Shown here: piece by piece, positions 14,401-26,600 of the stretch | Layout of the letters: each line of letters starts with the position of its first letter | Position numbering within the stretch: the first letter of the stretch is position 1 | Source of the DNA: Larus michahellis | Lineage: Eukaryota; Chordata; Aves; Charadriiformes; Laridae | Assembly: GCF_964199755.1 (NCBI RefSeq) | Contig: NC_133903.1 | Coordinates: 3,241,001 to 3,305,000, forward strand | Direction: 5' to 3' | Length of the DNA stretch: 64,000 bases | The notes under the pieces: model-generated | Told to the model about the DNA's origin: nothing | Database searches by the model: none | The model's input: the letters and a program-made list of their open reading frames with translations, nothing else | Translations under genes and position numbers: made by a program

Positions 14401-15169
14401 AGCTTGAAATAAGACACGAGCCAGTCCGACCTGGCTCCGCTGGGCTGTGAGCAGGCCAATGGTTTGGTGCCAGCCAGAACTCTGCCCTGCTCTGCAGGCT
14501 GTGCCCTCCTCTGTTTTCCAGATGCAGCTTTCACCTTTGGTTCACTGCAAGTATTTTCGATGTGCAAATAAAGCTAATGACTGCTTTTTGTTCTCCCACT
14601 GCTCGCTTTCATGTAATGAAGTCTATTTCTTGTGCAGGGAGCTCCTGGAGGAGAGCGGACTGACAGTGGACACCTTGCAGAAGATGGGCCAGATCACATT
14701 TGAATTTGTAGGCAACTCTGAACTCATGGATGTTCACATTTTCCGGGCAGATAATTTTCATGGAGAGCCAACGGAAAGCGATGGTAGGTAGCTAGGGGGG
14801 AGGAAGGAAGGATGCGCATTCTCTTCTGAGACAGTCCTGCTCTTCAGAAACGCAGAACTACTCATGCCAAAACCCCTTTGAGACGGGAGGCGGCTGCGCT
14901 GGAGAGGGAAGCTCTTTGTTGACACATACTCAAAGTCTGGGCAGCAAGAAAACAACAGAAAGTCTCATGCAAAGTTCTTTTGTTTTCTCCCCCCAGAAAT
15001 GCGTCCACAGTGGTTTCAGCTGGATGAGGTGCCGTTCAATCACATGTGGGCAGATGACATCTATTGGTTTCCCCTGGTGCTTCAGAAAAAGTTGTTTCGT
15101 GGCTATTTTAAGTTTCAGGGACAAGACACAATCCTGGAGCACACTCTGAAAGAAGTGGAGGAAGTTTAA
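11461..15169 (+). CDS. NUDT1: Oxidised purine nucleoside triphosphatase MTH1 (Nudix type 1)
   Basis: Three coding exons: 11461-11612, 14638-14783 and 14997-15169 (152+146+173 nt), giving 156 residues, exactly the length of human MTH1 p18. The first begins after an acceptor at 11454-11455 with GAGCC before the ATG. The Nudix box GX5EX7REUXEEXGU spans G37-L59, with REL at 51-53 and the catalytic EE at 55-56. The substrate-pocket residues known from human MTH1 are all present: T8, F27, N33, W117, D119 and D120. The enzyme hydrolyses 8-oxo-dGTP, 2-hydroxy-dATP and related damaged nucleotides to monophosphates in cytosol and mitochondria, keeping them out of DNA. No defect is seen. Upstream it shares a promoter with MRM2; downstream it faces SNX8 tail to tail. 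Confidence 0.96.
14044..14071 (+). promoter_or_regulatory. Tandem duplicate of a CRE-like 14-mer
   Basis: The 14-mer gcaaatgacgttac occurs twice in immediate tandem (14044-14057 and 14058-14071), followed by gtag. Each copy contains TGACGT, the core of ATF/CREB sites. It lies in the NUDT1 intron between the first and second coding exons. Regulatory function is inference only. Confidence 0.4.
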
Positions 15170-15329
15170 GAAAACGGAAGCATTCGACCCACGCGCTTCT
15201 GCCCACACTGGGCTAACACCACCATAAGTACTATTCATAAGGGTCTCCTTTCTCAACTCTCCAGCAAAGGAGGCTTATTTGCCATGTCACTGGGAAGTTA
15301 AGGAAAATAAGGGGGTTTCTTACAGCAAA

Positions 15330-15335
15330 AATAAA
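15330..15335 (+). terminator. NUDT1: Poly(A) signal of NUDT1
   Basis: AATAAA lies 161 nt after the NUDT1 stop. A second candidate, ATTAAA at 15492-15497, is followed by a GT-rich stretch at 15513-15533 (gcgtgtgttgttgtgttgt) that looks like a downstream element, so the longer 3' end may be preferred. Confidence 0.55.
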
Positions 15336-15539
15336 AGTAACGAGATTTTGCATGCTGTGAAGTCCCCGGCTGTGGTATACTTTAGCGGTTATGTGATCAC
15401 AACTATTAAAAACTTAGTGTTAACCCTTTTCTTTGCAGGTGGCTAACGCTTTAGGCTTTTCCCTTGTGGCTAGAAATGTTTTTAAAAGATTATTAAAAAA
15501 TATTTTTAAAAGCGTGTGTTGTTGTGTTGTATACGGCTG

Positions 15540-17280
15540 GCTACCTTCTCGGCTATTTAATGGCCTTGCAGGAGTTGGCTTCCTTTCACAGGAACATTAA
15601 GTGGAACCGTGATGTGGCAGAACCCATTAAGTGTCTTCTCTCTGCCAGTTTCCATGCTGTCCCCTTTTCGGCATTGCCTCCTGTGACAAGGCCAGGCTTG
15701 ACCAGCCCTGGGAAAGCCATTTCGAAAGCTAAGGTGGAGATCCCTTCAGGGCTCTCCAGCTGAAGGGGGTGTAAGGTTAGAGGAGTTACCAAAACAGAGT
15801 CAGAAGTAGACGGATGGCACTATTTGAGCCCTGCTTTCACTCTTACAGCTTCTACCGTGAACTTGAACTGTTTTGAGCATTTCAGGTAAAAATATCCTGG
15901 ACAAAAATCAACTTTGAGCAAGTCCAGGTTACAGAGTGCCATGGCCGATGGCTGCAGGCTTTGCCACACAGGGGTAGCAGGCGACTAGTTCAGCGTTCAG
16001 GTCAGCCCAAACCCACACGCTGAGCAGCGAAAGCTTAATCAAACTCTGCTAGAAATAACACATCACATATATAACTTCTTACACAAGTTTTGGTTTTTTT
16101 GTTGTTTTTTTTTTTTTTTTGAACACTATTACAAACACATATAACACAGATAGAATCGTGGAATGTAATATAGGATCTGTAAACATTTCCAGTCTACCAG
16201 CTGTAGTAATAGTTCTTTAATTCCTGCATTTGGATAAAGTGCTTCATACATAAGGCTATTTGAGCAAAGCAAAGATACAGGATATTCCAGGCAGGCAAAA
16301 TTCACACCCTCTGAACAAGATTGTTTCTTCTTGTCTCCCTCCAGCAGTTCTGAATAATTTATACCACTCAAAAATGCCCTTCTCCATATGCTCAGTAAGC
16401 CACAGCTCAGAGGATAAGAGTTAACACCTCAGACTCTCGCTCTTGCTATCGTAAAGAAGCCAGTGTGCAGCACAGAGTTTTTGATACCTCTGCTCCCGAC
16501 AGCAGTCAGGGCTCCTGGCTGTTCCTGTGGAGACAATGGCTTCAGGCAAACAGAGGAGAGAAAACACGCGCAAGGGGACAGGGAGCTTGGAACGGGATGC
16601 AAGACCTTACTGCGTGGTAGGAAAAGGGAGTGACCAGCAGCCGATGCCTGTGATGGGCTCTCGCTTCATTTCCTGGTGGAAACTGTAAATTGCATGGTGG
16701 GAGAGAGCAAGTTACTTTCTGTTCCTCCAGGAGTTTAGGTAGGAAAGAACAAGCGCGGCTCAGGCCTGCACTTCTATTTGCTGTCCCCTCCTCTGCAGTC
16801 AGCTCAATCCTCTCACGAGGATGCTCTCACCAGCACTGACTTTCAGCTCACACCAAAGAGTAGTGACATTATTTTTCCTGCTGCTGTTGTGGAGACTGAT
16901 AGGTTTTAAATAAATTCTGTCCCCAGCTAGTGATCTTTGTCATTTCGGAAACAGCACAAATTGGAGATTGTGAATTAGCCTGTTACAAATTCCATGAATT
17001 ACACCTTGGCATGATCAAAGCAGAAGAGTAAAAGCACTGGAGTGCAGCAAGGCACCGTTGAAAACATGTTACAACTCAGGAGGAGCAACTTGCAAGGAAG
17101 ATGGAAGGAGAGGGAAAGAAGGATCAAAGATTAAGGTTGTATTGTAAATACAGTTTGGAAAGCCTTTCAACACATGATACTGGTCAAAAAGCCTGTATAT
17201 TGCCACTTCACAGCTTGAGGCAGAGACCTCAGGAGTGACAAAAACATATAGCCCTTTTGAGAAAACATTTTTCAGTTTTT
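15540..17280. other. Spacer between convergent NUDT1 and SNX8
   Basis: No coding exon was recognised. A homopolymer T tract lies at about 16105-16122. Part may be distal 3'UTR of SNX8, since minus-strand AATAAA signals are first met at 17287-17292 and 17518-17523. Confidence 0.4.
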
Positions 17281-17286
17281 CAGGTG

Positions 17287-20200
17287 TTTATTACTCTGGT
17301 ACCTCCGTGACAGATTTTGAGAGCGACACTGACAAAAAAAGCGGAGGCCTCTTCTATCATTACTATTTTGAAGACACGAGAGTCCCCAGGAGCTGCAGCA
17401 CTACCCAGAAAGCTTCCATTCAAGAAGGCACGTTAACTCTTTGGCGCTATGTCTTACAGGAGCATCAGTTCTGGGACAGGCAGCACGCACTCGTCAATTA
17501 GTCTTCCAGTTTTAGTGTTTATTGCAACCTGCCCAGCCACCAGCAACGGAACCAGCTTCACGAAGCCTTGTTCTCCCCTTGCACCCAGCCAGGCCGTTTG
17601 CCGCAGAAGGCAGCGGCACAGAGGTAACTAGAACCGTTTCCCTTACACTGACGAGGGCAGACAAGACAACCGATTCCCAGCTGCGTTCCTCTACAGGAAG
17701 GAAGCTGTACTTGATACTGCTCTCCATAAGTCTGCCAGATCCCTAAATGAAACAGGACAAATACAGTAAGGAAATCCCTCACACCTTGAGGTAAACGTAA
17801 CAGTGCTATTTGCACAATGACCAGCCTCCCCAAAATCAGTCTTGCAAGCGAAGGGTCGTATGAAATAGCGTACGTGTGTGTGTAGGAATGAGGCAGAAGC
17901 TCGACAGTCCAGTACGCAACAAACTCTGAAAGTGCCATCAGCTGTATCAGCTTTGAGAACACAAGGCCTCTGTCCTCAAAATACTAGGTGAACACAGTAA
18001 AATCAAAACAAGAAAACCCCACCCCAAAACTGCCCTCCTCAGAGGCGAGGGCTGACAATGGAGGAACAGGAGTTTTCTCAAAACAACGCAATTCCAGTTC
18101 CTTTATCAGTCCTGCGGTCTGTGTTTATCATTATTACAGTCTCTGCAGTTGGACTGTAGAATTCTTGCTTTGAAGGAGAACAGGAAGGAGGAGTTAGTCC
18201 AAAGTCCAAATGTGGGTTTGATGTTTGTTTTTTGGAGTTTTGTTTTTAAATAAAGTCCAAAATTGTAACTTCTTTTTCTAAATGCGAGAAGTGCAAAGTT
18301 CCAGTCAGGCTCACACCTTGCAAGTACTGCTACAGAACGCAGCCCAGCCACTACCCCAGCCAGACAAGTTAGGTAGAAGATCCATCATACAGATACCAGA
18401 TCTTGCCCCAAAACATACGGTATTTTCTCAATTTGACCGTTCACCACTTCAGGCTAAATGAGGGAGGATGGGTCCTAAGACTAAGCAAATGCCAGGCCGT
18501 AAGCAGCCAGCACCTCCTGAAGGTGCTAGGAGTGTTTAAAAACAAGGTAACTCGATTTCTGCACTTTAACCACAAACTATCTTCCTAATCAAGACACGGT
18601 CAAGCAGAAAAGCCTTTTGTGCCATTCTTGAGATAATATCGTCTTTGTTACTGTAGTGCAGAAACCTTTCCCTCCCCAGCCAGTTCGCTCCGGCTTGTGA
18701 GCGGAATCTCTTCTGCATCCCTTTGGAAATCTTCAGGAGAGAAAATCAAATCCGTCACAGCCATTCGCAGTTCATCTGTCTCGCAGGCCAAGGCTGATAG
18801 GCAGGAGTAAAGACTCAGAAGAGAGTTAGCATTTAAATCACTGTAAAAAGCTCTGAATAACACATTCTGAGCAAGGCTGTTAAACAAGTCTCCCTACACA
18901 CTCCTTAAGGCCCAGCACCCAAGAAATTCACCCACATAAGCCTGTAATGGTTATGCTGAGCAAGTAACTTAGTATCTTACTCCTAGCTGAAGAAACTAAC
19001 CCATAATTTCCACCTGGACTAGGCAGAGCCTCACGTTGCATTGAATTTTCTAAATTAAAAATAAAACAAAAAAAAAAAGAAAAAAGCTTTTGTGATTGGA
19101 GGCTTTAAATATATTTCCTGCTAATGGGGAAGTTCCCCAATGGGAAAATACTGCGCCGGTTCCAGTTTGACAGCGAGCACACATCCCTGTTAGCGTGCTT
19201 CCTTTTGACCCACTCAGGGAGAACGCTAAGAAGCCGAGTCTCAAATTCTCCTTTGGCAGCTGTTTTGGCCCCAGAGAAGTTGGGTTCAGGGGAGTCCTGT
19301 GCAGGTCGAGTTTTGCTGCACGTGTTTGTGGATTCTTCACTTATCAGTTTTTCTGGAGGATATGCACAATTTCCCCTACGGTAACATGACAGGCAAGTTC
19401 TCCTCCCCCTACCCTTGGCTTCATGAGGGAAAGTCACCGGAGATATAAAGCGAAACATGGAGAACGTTTAGTCCCTTTATCGCAATCCCAAACCATCCTG
19501 AAAACCCCATTACCAAGGATGGTGCTATTTTTAGAGAGATAAAGAACTCTCACTTAATTGTCTTCTTGACAAACACAATCCAGTGCTACCCAGAAAAAAG
19601 TAGGACAGCAACACCCTGATAAATACTGATTTTTTTGGCTAATGAATTTTATCAGGATCGTGTGCCAGGCTGCTGGTGTAACGGGATACTTCATCTGATA
19701 TTAGCGCAAAGCAAACACCAGCCTTCGGGACAGCAGCTCCCCAACAGCCCTAAACAGCTACTCAGCAGATGGATGTCAGAACCTCCAGAAGAAAATAAGC
19801 AAGCTACCTTGTAGCTGTTCTGCTCCTCTAGTGCGAGTCGTTTACAATCAAGGAGTGTTTTATTCAATTATTTTCCTCATATAAACGAGGAAACTCTTCC
19901 CAGTTCCTGAACCCAGTCATCTTTGGCCTCAAACTGAAATACATGAGTGCCCAGGCCGCCCTACAACCGCGAACCGGAACGCGCGGACAATCCCGTCACC
20001 CAGTCTCGCTGGGACAATTGCTGTCACGCAGCAGCACTGACCCCCACCCAGCTGGGTTAGAGAATCCAGCCACTTCATTCACCTGTTTTGCCCTAAGGTC
20101 TAGCAGTAAGAAATCAAATCCAGACACCTATCAACGGGATGGGGGATGGCCTTCAGCTTTCCTTACGCACGTGTGCCTCTAGCACAGGCCCTCCCAAGCC

Positions 20201-20632
20201 TAAAAGACAACCCAGCTCTACAAGTGCTTCAGATATCCCAATTCACCTCAGCACTCCAGAGACATGCAGAGATGCGTCAGCGTGTGTGCAGGTAAACGCT
20301 GTGGGAGGACTGTTAGTACAAGATGCAGAGGCATCAGCAGCAGCCCCGCAGCGCTCACTGCACCAGGGCACATCCTGACCCCACGAAGAGTGTCTGCAGG
20401 TAACAAACACCAGCTCTGCCCCAGAGCATGTCAAAATTAAGAGATTGTCTTTATATCCGTATGTTCTGCCCCACATCCAGTCTGTCTAAATCAGAGAGCA
20501 GCTCAAAGCAGCGGTATTAAAAAAAAAAAATTAAAAAAATAGCTGTTTGGAGGATTCATTCTAACATCTGGAGGTAGAGGTCCCACCCCTTCGTTGATTG
20601 CACTTCTTGCTCCACACTAGATGCTCAGAGCA
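17287..20632 (-). other. SNX8: Probable SNX8 3'UTR
   Basis: The interval follows the SNX8 stop on the minus strand and contains minus-strand AATAAA signals at 19859-19864, 17518-17523 and 17287-17292. Human SNX8 has a 3'UTR of several kilobases, so a 3 kb tail is reasonable. The open frames at 17558-17962 and 18648-18887 lie inside it and match nothing I recognise. The true end cannot be fixed from sequence alone. Confidence 0.45.
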
Positions 20633-23600
20633 TTAATTGGAGAAGAAGTTTCCCTCTGGAGGTGACAACGGTGGAGTTGGCATACTGCTAGATCCCACAA
20701 AGAGGCAGCTCAGCTTCGGCTTCAATTCATTCCAAACTTTACTCATCTGTGAACAGAAAAGGAGAGAAAACAGACATCACAAGATGGTAGGTAATCATCT
20801 CACCACGCTGTATTTTAGCGGCAGTTTCAGAGTACTCAAAAGCACAACCGAAAATTGCTGAAGTACTTTGGGGAAGTCCAGCGGAGGCAGATCGTCCCTT
20901 TTAGACTGGTGCTAGAATACAGCGCTCTGAGCATTTCACTGAGCACACGGGGAAGGGAGATTTCCCACACCTCGGTCAAATTCCTTCAGTGCAGGGAGGG
21001 AAGGGAGCCGAAGGAGAGACTTTTCTAACGTAACGAATGCAAGAGAGACTGTACATGGGGAATGCTGAAGGTCGTACTTAGGGGTTAACAAAAGGGAGCT
21101 CTTGGCTTTAGAGCAAAACCAAGGAAGTTGTTCTTTGTCATATAACTTCTGTGTAGCACAACAAAAACCAGATTCATCAAGCAAACACACCTCCTTCATT
21201 ACAGACTAGCTAGTTATTTAATGGCGGGGTCTTCTTCAACTACCTGTAGGGTAAAGCCATCCACAGACGAGAGAAGAGTGGGGTGAAAAAAAAAAAAAGA
21301 AAAAAAGAAAGAAAAAAACCCATAGCAACTTGCAGCAAGAAGAAACACTCTTTTTAGAGGGGTTAGAGGCCAGCCTTGGTCCTCACCCCAAGCTGGAAAG
21401 ACTTTTGGTGACTTCTTAGGAAGTTATGAAAGCGCCCAGCTGGACAGATGGTTAGAGGAGGAAGGCACACGGGTGAAAACAAGTACATTCAAATTCTCAT
21501 TCATATTTTGGAAAAAGAATTCAGTCCAAAAGAACTCACCTCTTTGTGACCCTGGATCTGGGAGTTGACAAAGGCCCCCAGGATGTGAGAGGTGAGAGGC
21601 AGGTAGATGTGGATAAGCTGTGTCTCCTGATGCAGGCAATACAGAGAGAAGTAGTTCCGCAGCTCCATGGTTAGGATAGCATTTTCTTGCTGAAAGAAGA
21701 GGAACTCAGTGAAATACACTGCTAGGAAGAGGGTGCCAAGAAGGTTCACTTGCAGCAGGAGAAAACAGCATTCCTCACCATACTAGCAATGCAAACACAT
21801 ACCAAACACCTAAAAAGGCAGTTCCTGGACCCATTTGATACCACAGCAACTGCACTTTCCATCACGCAGACTGCTGCTTTCCACAGCTCCTGCAAGTGAC
21901 ATGTTGCCAAAGAGCCAGTAATAAGCGTTGAGGAAAACAAATGCGTTTTCCTTGTAGCACAGCAGGCAGCTCCAATTACCCAAAGTACAGGTCACCCTTT
22001 CGGTCTAATGGCTTTCTGCAAATATGACCGAGGCACCATCAGAGGAGTCCAGTTCCACCCTTTGCTCTCCCAGGCACCTGCCCTACCTCCACAATTCGAG
22101 ACTCCAGTTGCTCCACCGATTCTGGTTCTTTGTTCTGCACGGTGGCACTCATCATCTGCTTCTTCATCATGCTGTACTTATGCAAGGCTCGCTGGTGCTT
22201 GTGCAACACCCCCTTCTCATGTCTTTCACACAGGTCCTTTATGGGAAAGGGAAAAAACAGGTACTTAGTGGAGGCTAAGAGGCAGCAAGCACGCAAGCCA
22301 AGTACATCAGGAACACAAACACATGGTCACACTTTATGTAATTTCTATGCTGCAGATTTTTGTTTCTTTATTTTCAAGAGGGTAAAAAAAAAATAAAAAA
22401 TAATGTTGGCAGCTAAGAATTAAGAAAGAAAGCTGCTTGGACCCAGACCAGTGATCTTAAGAGGCAATCTGGAGCATCGCTTCTGCCAACATTTTAGATC
22501 TTATCAGGCCTCTTATCTTTTGTGTCCTTCTCAATATTAAGTACAGGCAATTAACTGTGGTAAGAGCTTGCTAGTGTCCTTCTACTTCAGTCCAGGCCTG
22601 GGAATGTCAGGAGAGGCTGCCACTTATAGTTTCAGTAGGTGCTTCTAAAAGAAAAGTGCCTTTGAACAAAAGGTCAGTATTAACAGAAATTCTTTTATTT
22701 GTAACTGAACTCATGTCCCATGAACAAACCAGCAGCCATCTAATTCACTGCTTTGACTCAAAAGCAGCCAGATTTTGAAAAAAGTTAGCTGATCCACATA
22801 GTTCAAGCAGCCATATTTTTAAATTCCTTGCAGGGTTTGCTGTTTGGCAAATGCTCATCAGAAGATGAGCTGATCAGTAAGGCTATTGAGCTAGCTACGG
22901 CCAACAGCCACTCCCCTCCCTCTGCCAGATGTCCAGTTCGCCTCTGAACTGGCCTCCCAGACAGTTTTCCATCCAGTTGGCATTACACCCTCCAAAGAGC
23001 ACAAGCTTGCTCTAAACAACTTTCTTATTGGCAGAAGAACAGTAGAGCTCACTTTATAGGACTGGAGTAAATCCAGGAAAAGGTTCAGCTTCTCCACCAC
23101 ATCATTCTCTTCCTGTTTACCCTAGAAAACAAGGAAAAAGTACATTTTATGCAATCCTGGCAAGAACCGACATCACAGGTCTTCACATCCTTACACCATG
23201 CAGGCCCTCCACAGTGTTCTCCAGGGCACATTGAGGCTTACGCAACTGCATCAAAAATCTTTCAGATGGCGCTGCAGCGTTTAGTCCTCAGTACGCAGAA
23301 CAAAGATCTGACTGGAGCAGGAGCAGCTTTTCCAATTGACTGATCGCTACAACAAGAGGAGTTTAGTTCCACAGTCCTGCGTGTCAGTCCTTTCAGCGCG
23401 CTCTGCCTGGAATTTCTTGCTCTTGCAGATTCCTTCCATCTTTCATCTTCCCTTCTTACAAGATAACTAATCCATTAAAGCTATAAATACCGGCATGTTC
23501 CCCATAATAGCTCATGCATCAGAATGCAGAGCTGAGACACCAAGCCAAATCTCACTACTTGTTTTTTTATTTTACTAAATACCGTCTTTTCTTCTGGTAT

Positions 23601-26600
23601 CAACAGAGCATAAACTCTGGAGAAAGAGACCTGGTCTGACTGATCTATAAAAGCATGTGGAGGATTTTACACGACGAGATGAAGAGAAGACAAAACAATT
23701 ACTTTTCCTTCCCAGACTGTCACACTCTCACGTTATTCTAACAGTCATTATCACACTGCAAACTTACACAGGAATATGACGCTTCTGTCTGAATGACTCT
23801 CATGTAACGTTTAAGTATATGAATGTCAAAATTTGATTCAGAAGTAATTCTTCTGGATCCTCTCTAGCAGATTAATAAGACAAATAAGACAGAACACAAG
23901 ACTTTTGGACAGCTCAGTATAGTAGTACAGCTTAACTTGTCCAATAACCATTTGAAATGAAAAAAGAAAGCAAGTTTTTCCCCTTGCCCATTGTATTTTT
24001 CACATTTAAACGCAGTCCGGGTTTTTCATTCAAGCTTGAACAAGCAGGCTGGTCGTTGAGGATATGAGTTTGGGCTACAATCTTCCCCTTAACTCTTTAA
24101 GTGCCTTTGTCCACAGAGATCATGGTTCGAGATAAAAACTTAAGGCAGCAATGTACGTTCTTCATTTTACAAATGGGGGGGGTGGGGGGGAAGAAAAAAA
24201 GTAATGAACTCACCTGCTGCACAGCCTTATCTGCCAGCAGTGCAAATTCAACAGACAGACCCTTCAAGGCTTGTTTCAGAGTCCCCCATGTGCTATTATT
24301 CAAAGCAGCCCAGGAAGGAAGCGGTGTAGTGTCTGAGCCCAAAGCACTAGGAAGAAATTAAGAAGTATTCAAATCTAGGAGACAAATTCCACTAAGCAGA
24401 TACACTTAATTGCAGAGGGCAGTTCAGAGTTTCAAATCCATCTAAATAGCTCGCAGTGCTGAGCTCCTACTGCACAACCACAAATGCCAAGCTGTGTATA
24501 TACTGGGGGAAGAGACAATAAAACCAGCACCTGAACATCAAAGCGTTTGTATTTTCTTTACTCTTGCTCTATGGAATGCAACTTTAGCAGAAAGCATGCC
24601 TTTTCTTCTTTTATAGTAGGAAAAAATTTATTATGACCTACAGCACGCGTTGAAATACTCATTCTTACCAGACAATTTGCAGGTAAACTTTACAACGGTT
24701 TTGAGTTCTGAAACAACAGTAGAAACGCTCACGTTAGCAAATCCTCTTCCCCCCAGCATACCTTAGTTCCTTTCCAAATATGAGAAGATCTGAGGCATTA
24801 TCAATGGCTCGAGAAGCTATCCTCTCCGCACGGTCCCGAAGCTTATAAAAGCTATTATAAATATTTCTGATGAGCTCCCTGCTGGCAGCAAACTGGGCCT
24901 GTATGTCAGCTGGAAGGAAGTCCTGAAGAAATGCAAGAGAGATTACTAGTGGACAGATCAGGGGCACATACACATACGTTAACTGTAGGCACACCACACA
25001 GTCAGCAGAGAGACCGGTTTCCCGCTTGTGCTCGCTCTCTCATGCCATCCTGTGACAGCTCTGAAGAGATTAACTTCACAGTTTAGGTGTCCAAGTCAGA
25101 TGTTATACAAATACCCCTAATTTTCAGGGGCAGAAAGAGGTTCAAATACCGGGTGTTGACAGTATGGACAAAATCTGCAATTCTACTATGCAGTTAAAAC
25201 AACATTTATGAGGTTTCAAGCTCACAGGTTCTGATCTGAAGCTATTAGTAACTGCCACTCTGGCAAAGCCAAGCATGTACTGAAAGTTCAGCTCTTTTGA
25301 CCTGTGCATCACTGGTAAAAGCATAAATTAAGCTCCAGTTGCAAAACCTTCTGCTAGCATTGCAGGAACCTGAACAACAACTTGCTTTAGAATTGCTCAA
25401 TGAACACCGTGAATGTATATTTAAAACTCGCCATAGCACTAATCACTGGGATAAGGAGATATATGGAAGACTCACAACTAACTTCTCTATAACAGTCCAA
25501 ATTACTCTCCCGCAGGGAGAAGACAACTGACAGAATGAGGGCATGAACACATGGCGAAGACATCAATCTAGATATTAACTTTTAAATTGTGCAGTATGCG
25601 CATTTGTTTGTTATGCAAGTACAAGTAATTACTGAGAAACATGTTCTGAGCAGGATTCATTGTTTAATCTTTATCGTATTCATGAACCAGCACTTAGCTA
25701 GAAATATCAGGGCCTCAAGAGTCAAATATTTATTTGATCTTTTTGATAAAAACCACAAGTTTAAAAGCCCTTCAAACTTTGGAAACAACTCTCTCCTACC
25801 TAAGGTCTCCATCACTCAACAACTGCCATAACTGATCCACCTGGAGGACAGAGACATTTAAACCAGAATAATTTGTCGCAAGAAATTAACATACATACCT
25901 TGGCCTGGGTAGCTAATCTGCAGGTCATAAATTCATCTCCTACCCCCTGGACCAACTCTCTTAGCTTATTCTGTACATCCTGGAGAAGATACAAAATCAA
26001 ATGATCACGCAAGAACTAAGTAATACACAGGTAGTTCACAGAGGTCTCAGATATATTGCAATAGTAAGGCACAACTTGAGCAGAAATAGCTTTGCCCAGG
26101 TTAGGTTTGATTTAAGGAGAAGCGTAGTATGTATTCCCCTAAGAACAGTTACCATTTTCAAAATACTATACTCCTGGCATTGAGTGAAATTACCTTCCAC
26201 TTTCCAGCTGTAGAAATACCTATTGAGAGAACATTCTCCTCATCACAGGGAGCAACAACATGTAGGTCAAGAGCAATTCTGAACTCTGTACCCAGCAAAG
26301 CAGTTACAGGAAGATATTCAAACTCAAGACTATTGGTAACAAGTACTCACTGAGCCACTGAAGGACAGAAAGAGTTTCAAGAGCACATCTTCTGAGAAAG
26401 GGGGATGTCGAGACACCAGGTTTATAAAACGCTTCAGTGCTCTCCTCCTAGATTCTATGAATTCTCGATCAGCTATGGGAAGAAAAATTAAATTTCAATT
26501 AATGCACCACATATTACAGCTGCTCAGAAAGAGAAAAAAGAAAGCACTCAGTCCAATAATTTCTCTGTACTTACAACCCTTGCTAAAACACTGCAACAGA

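Noticed and set aside
17558-17962. 134-codon minus-strand frame with hydrophobic stretches, and 79 codons at 18648-18887
   Set aside because: Both lie just downstream of the SNX8 stop, in the probable 3'UTR. I recognise no family and splice borders are weak.
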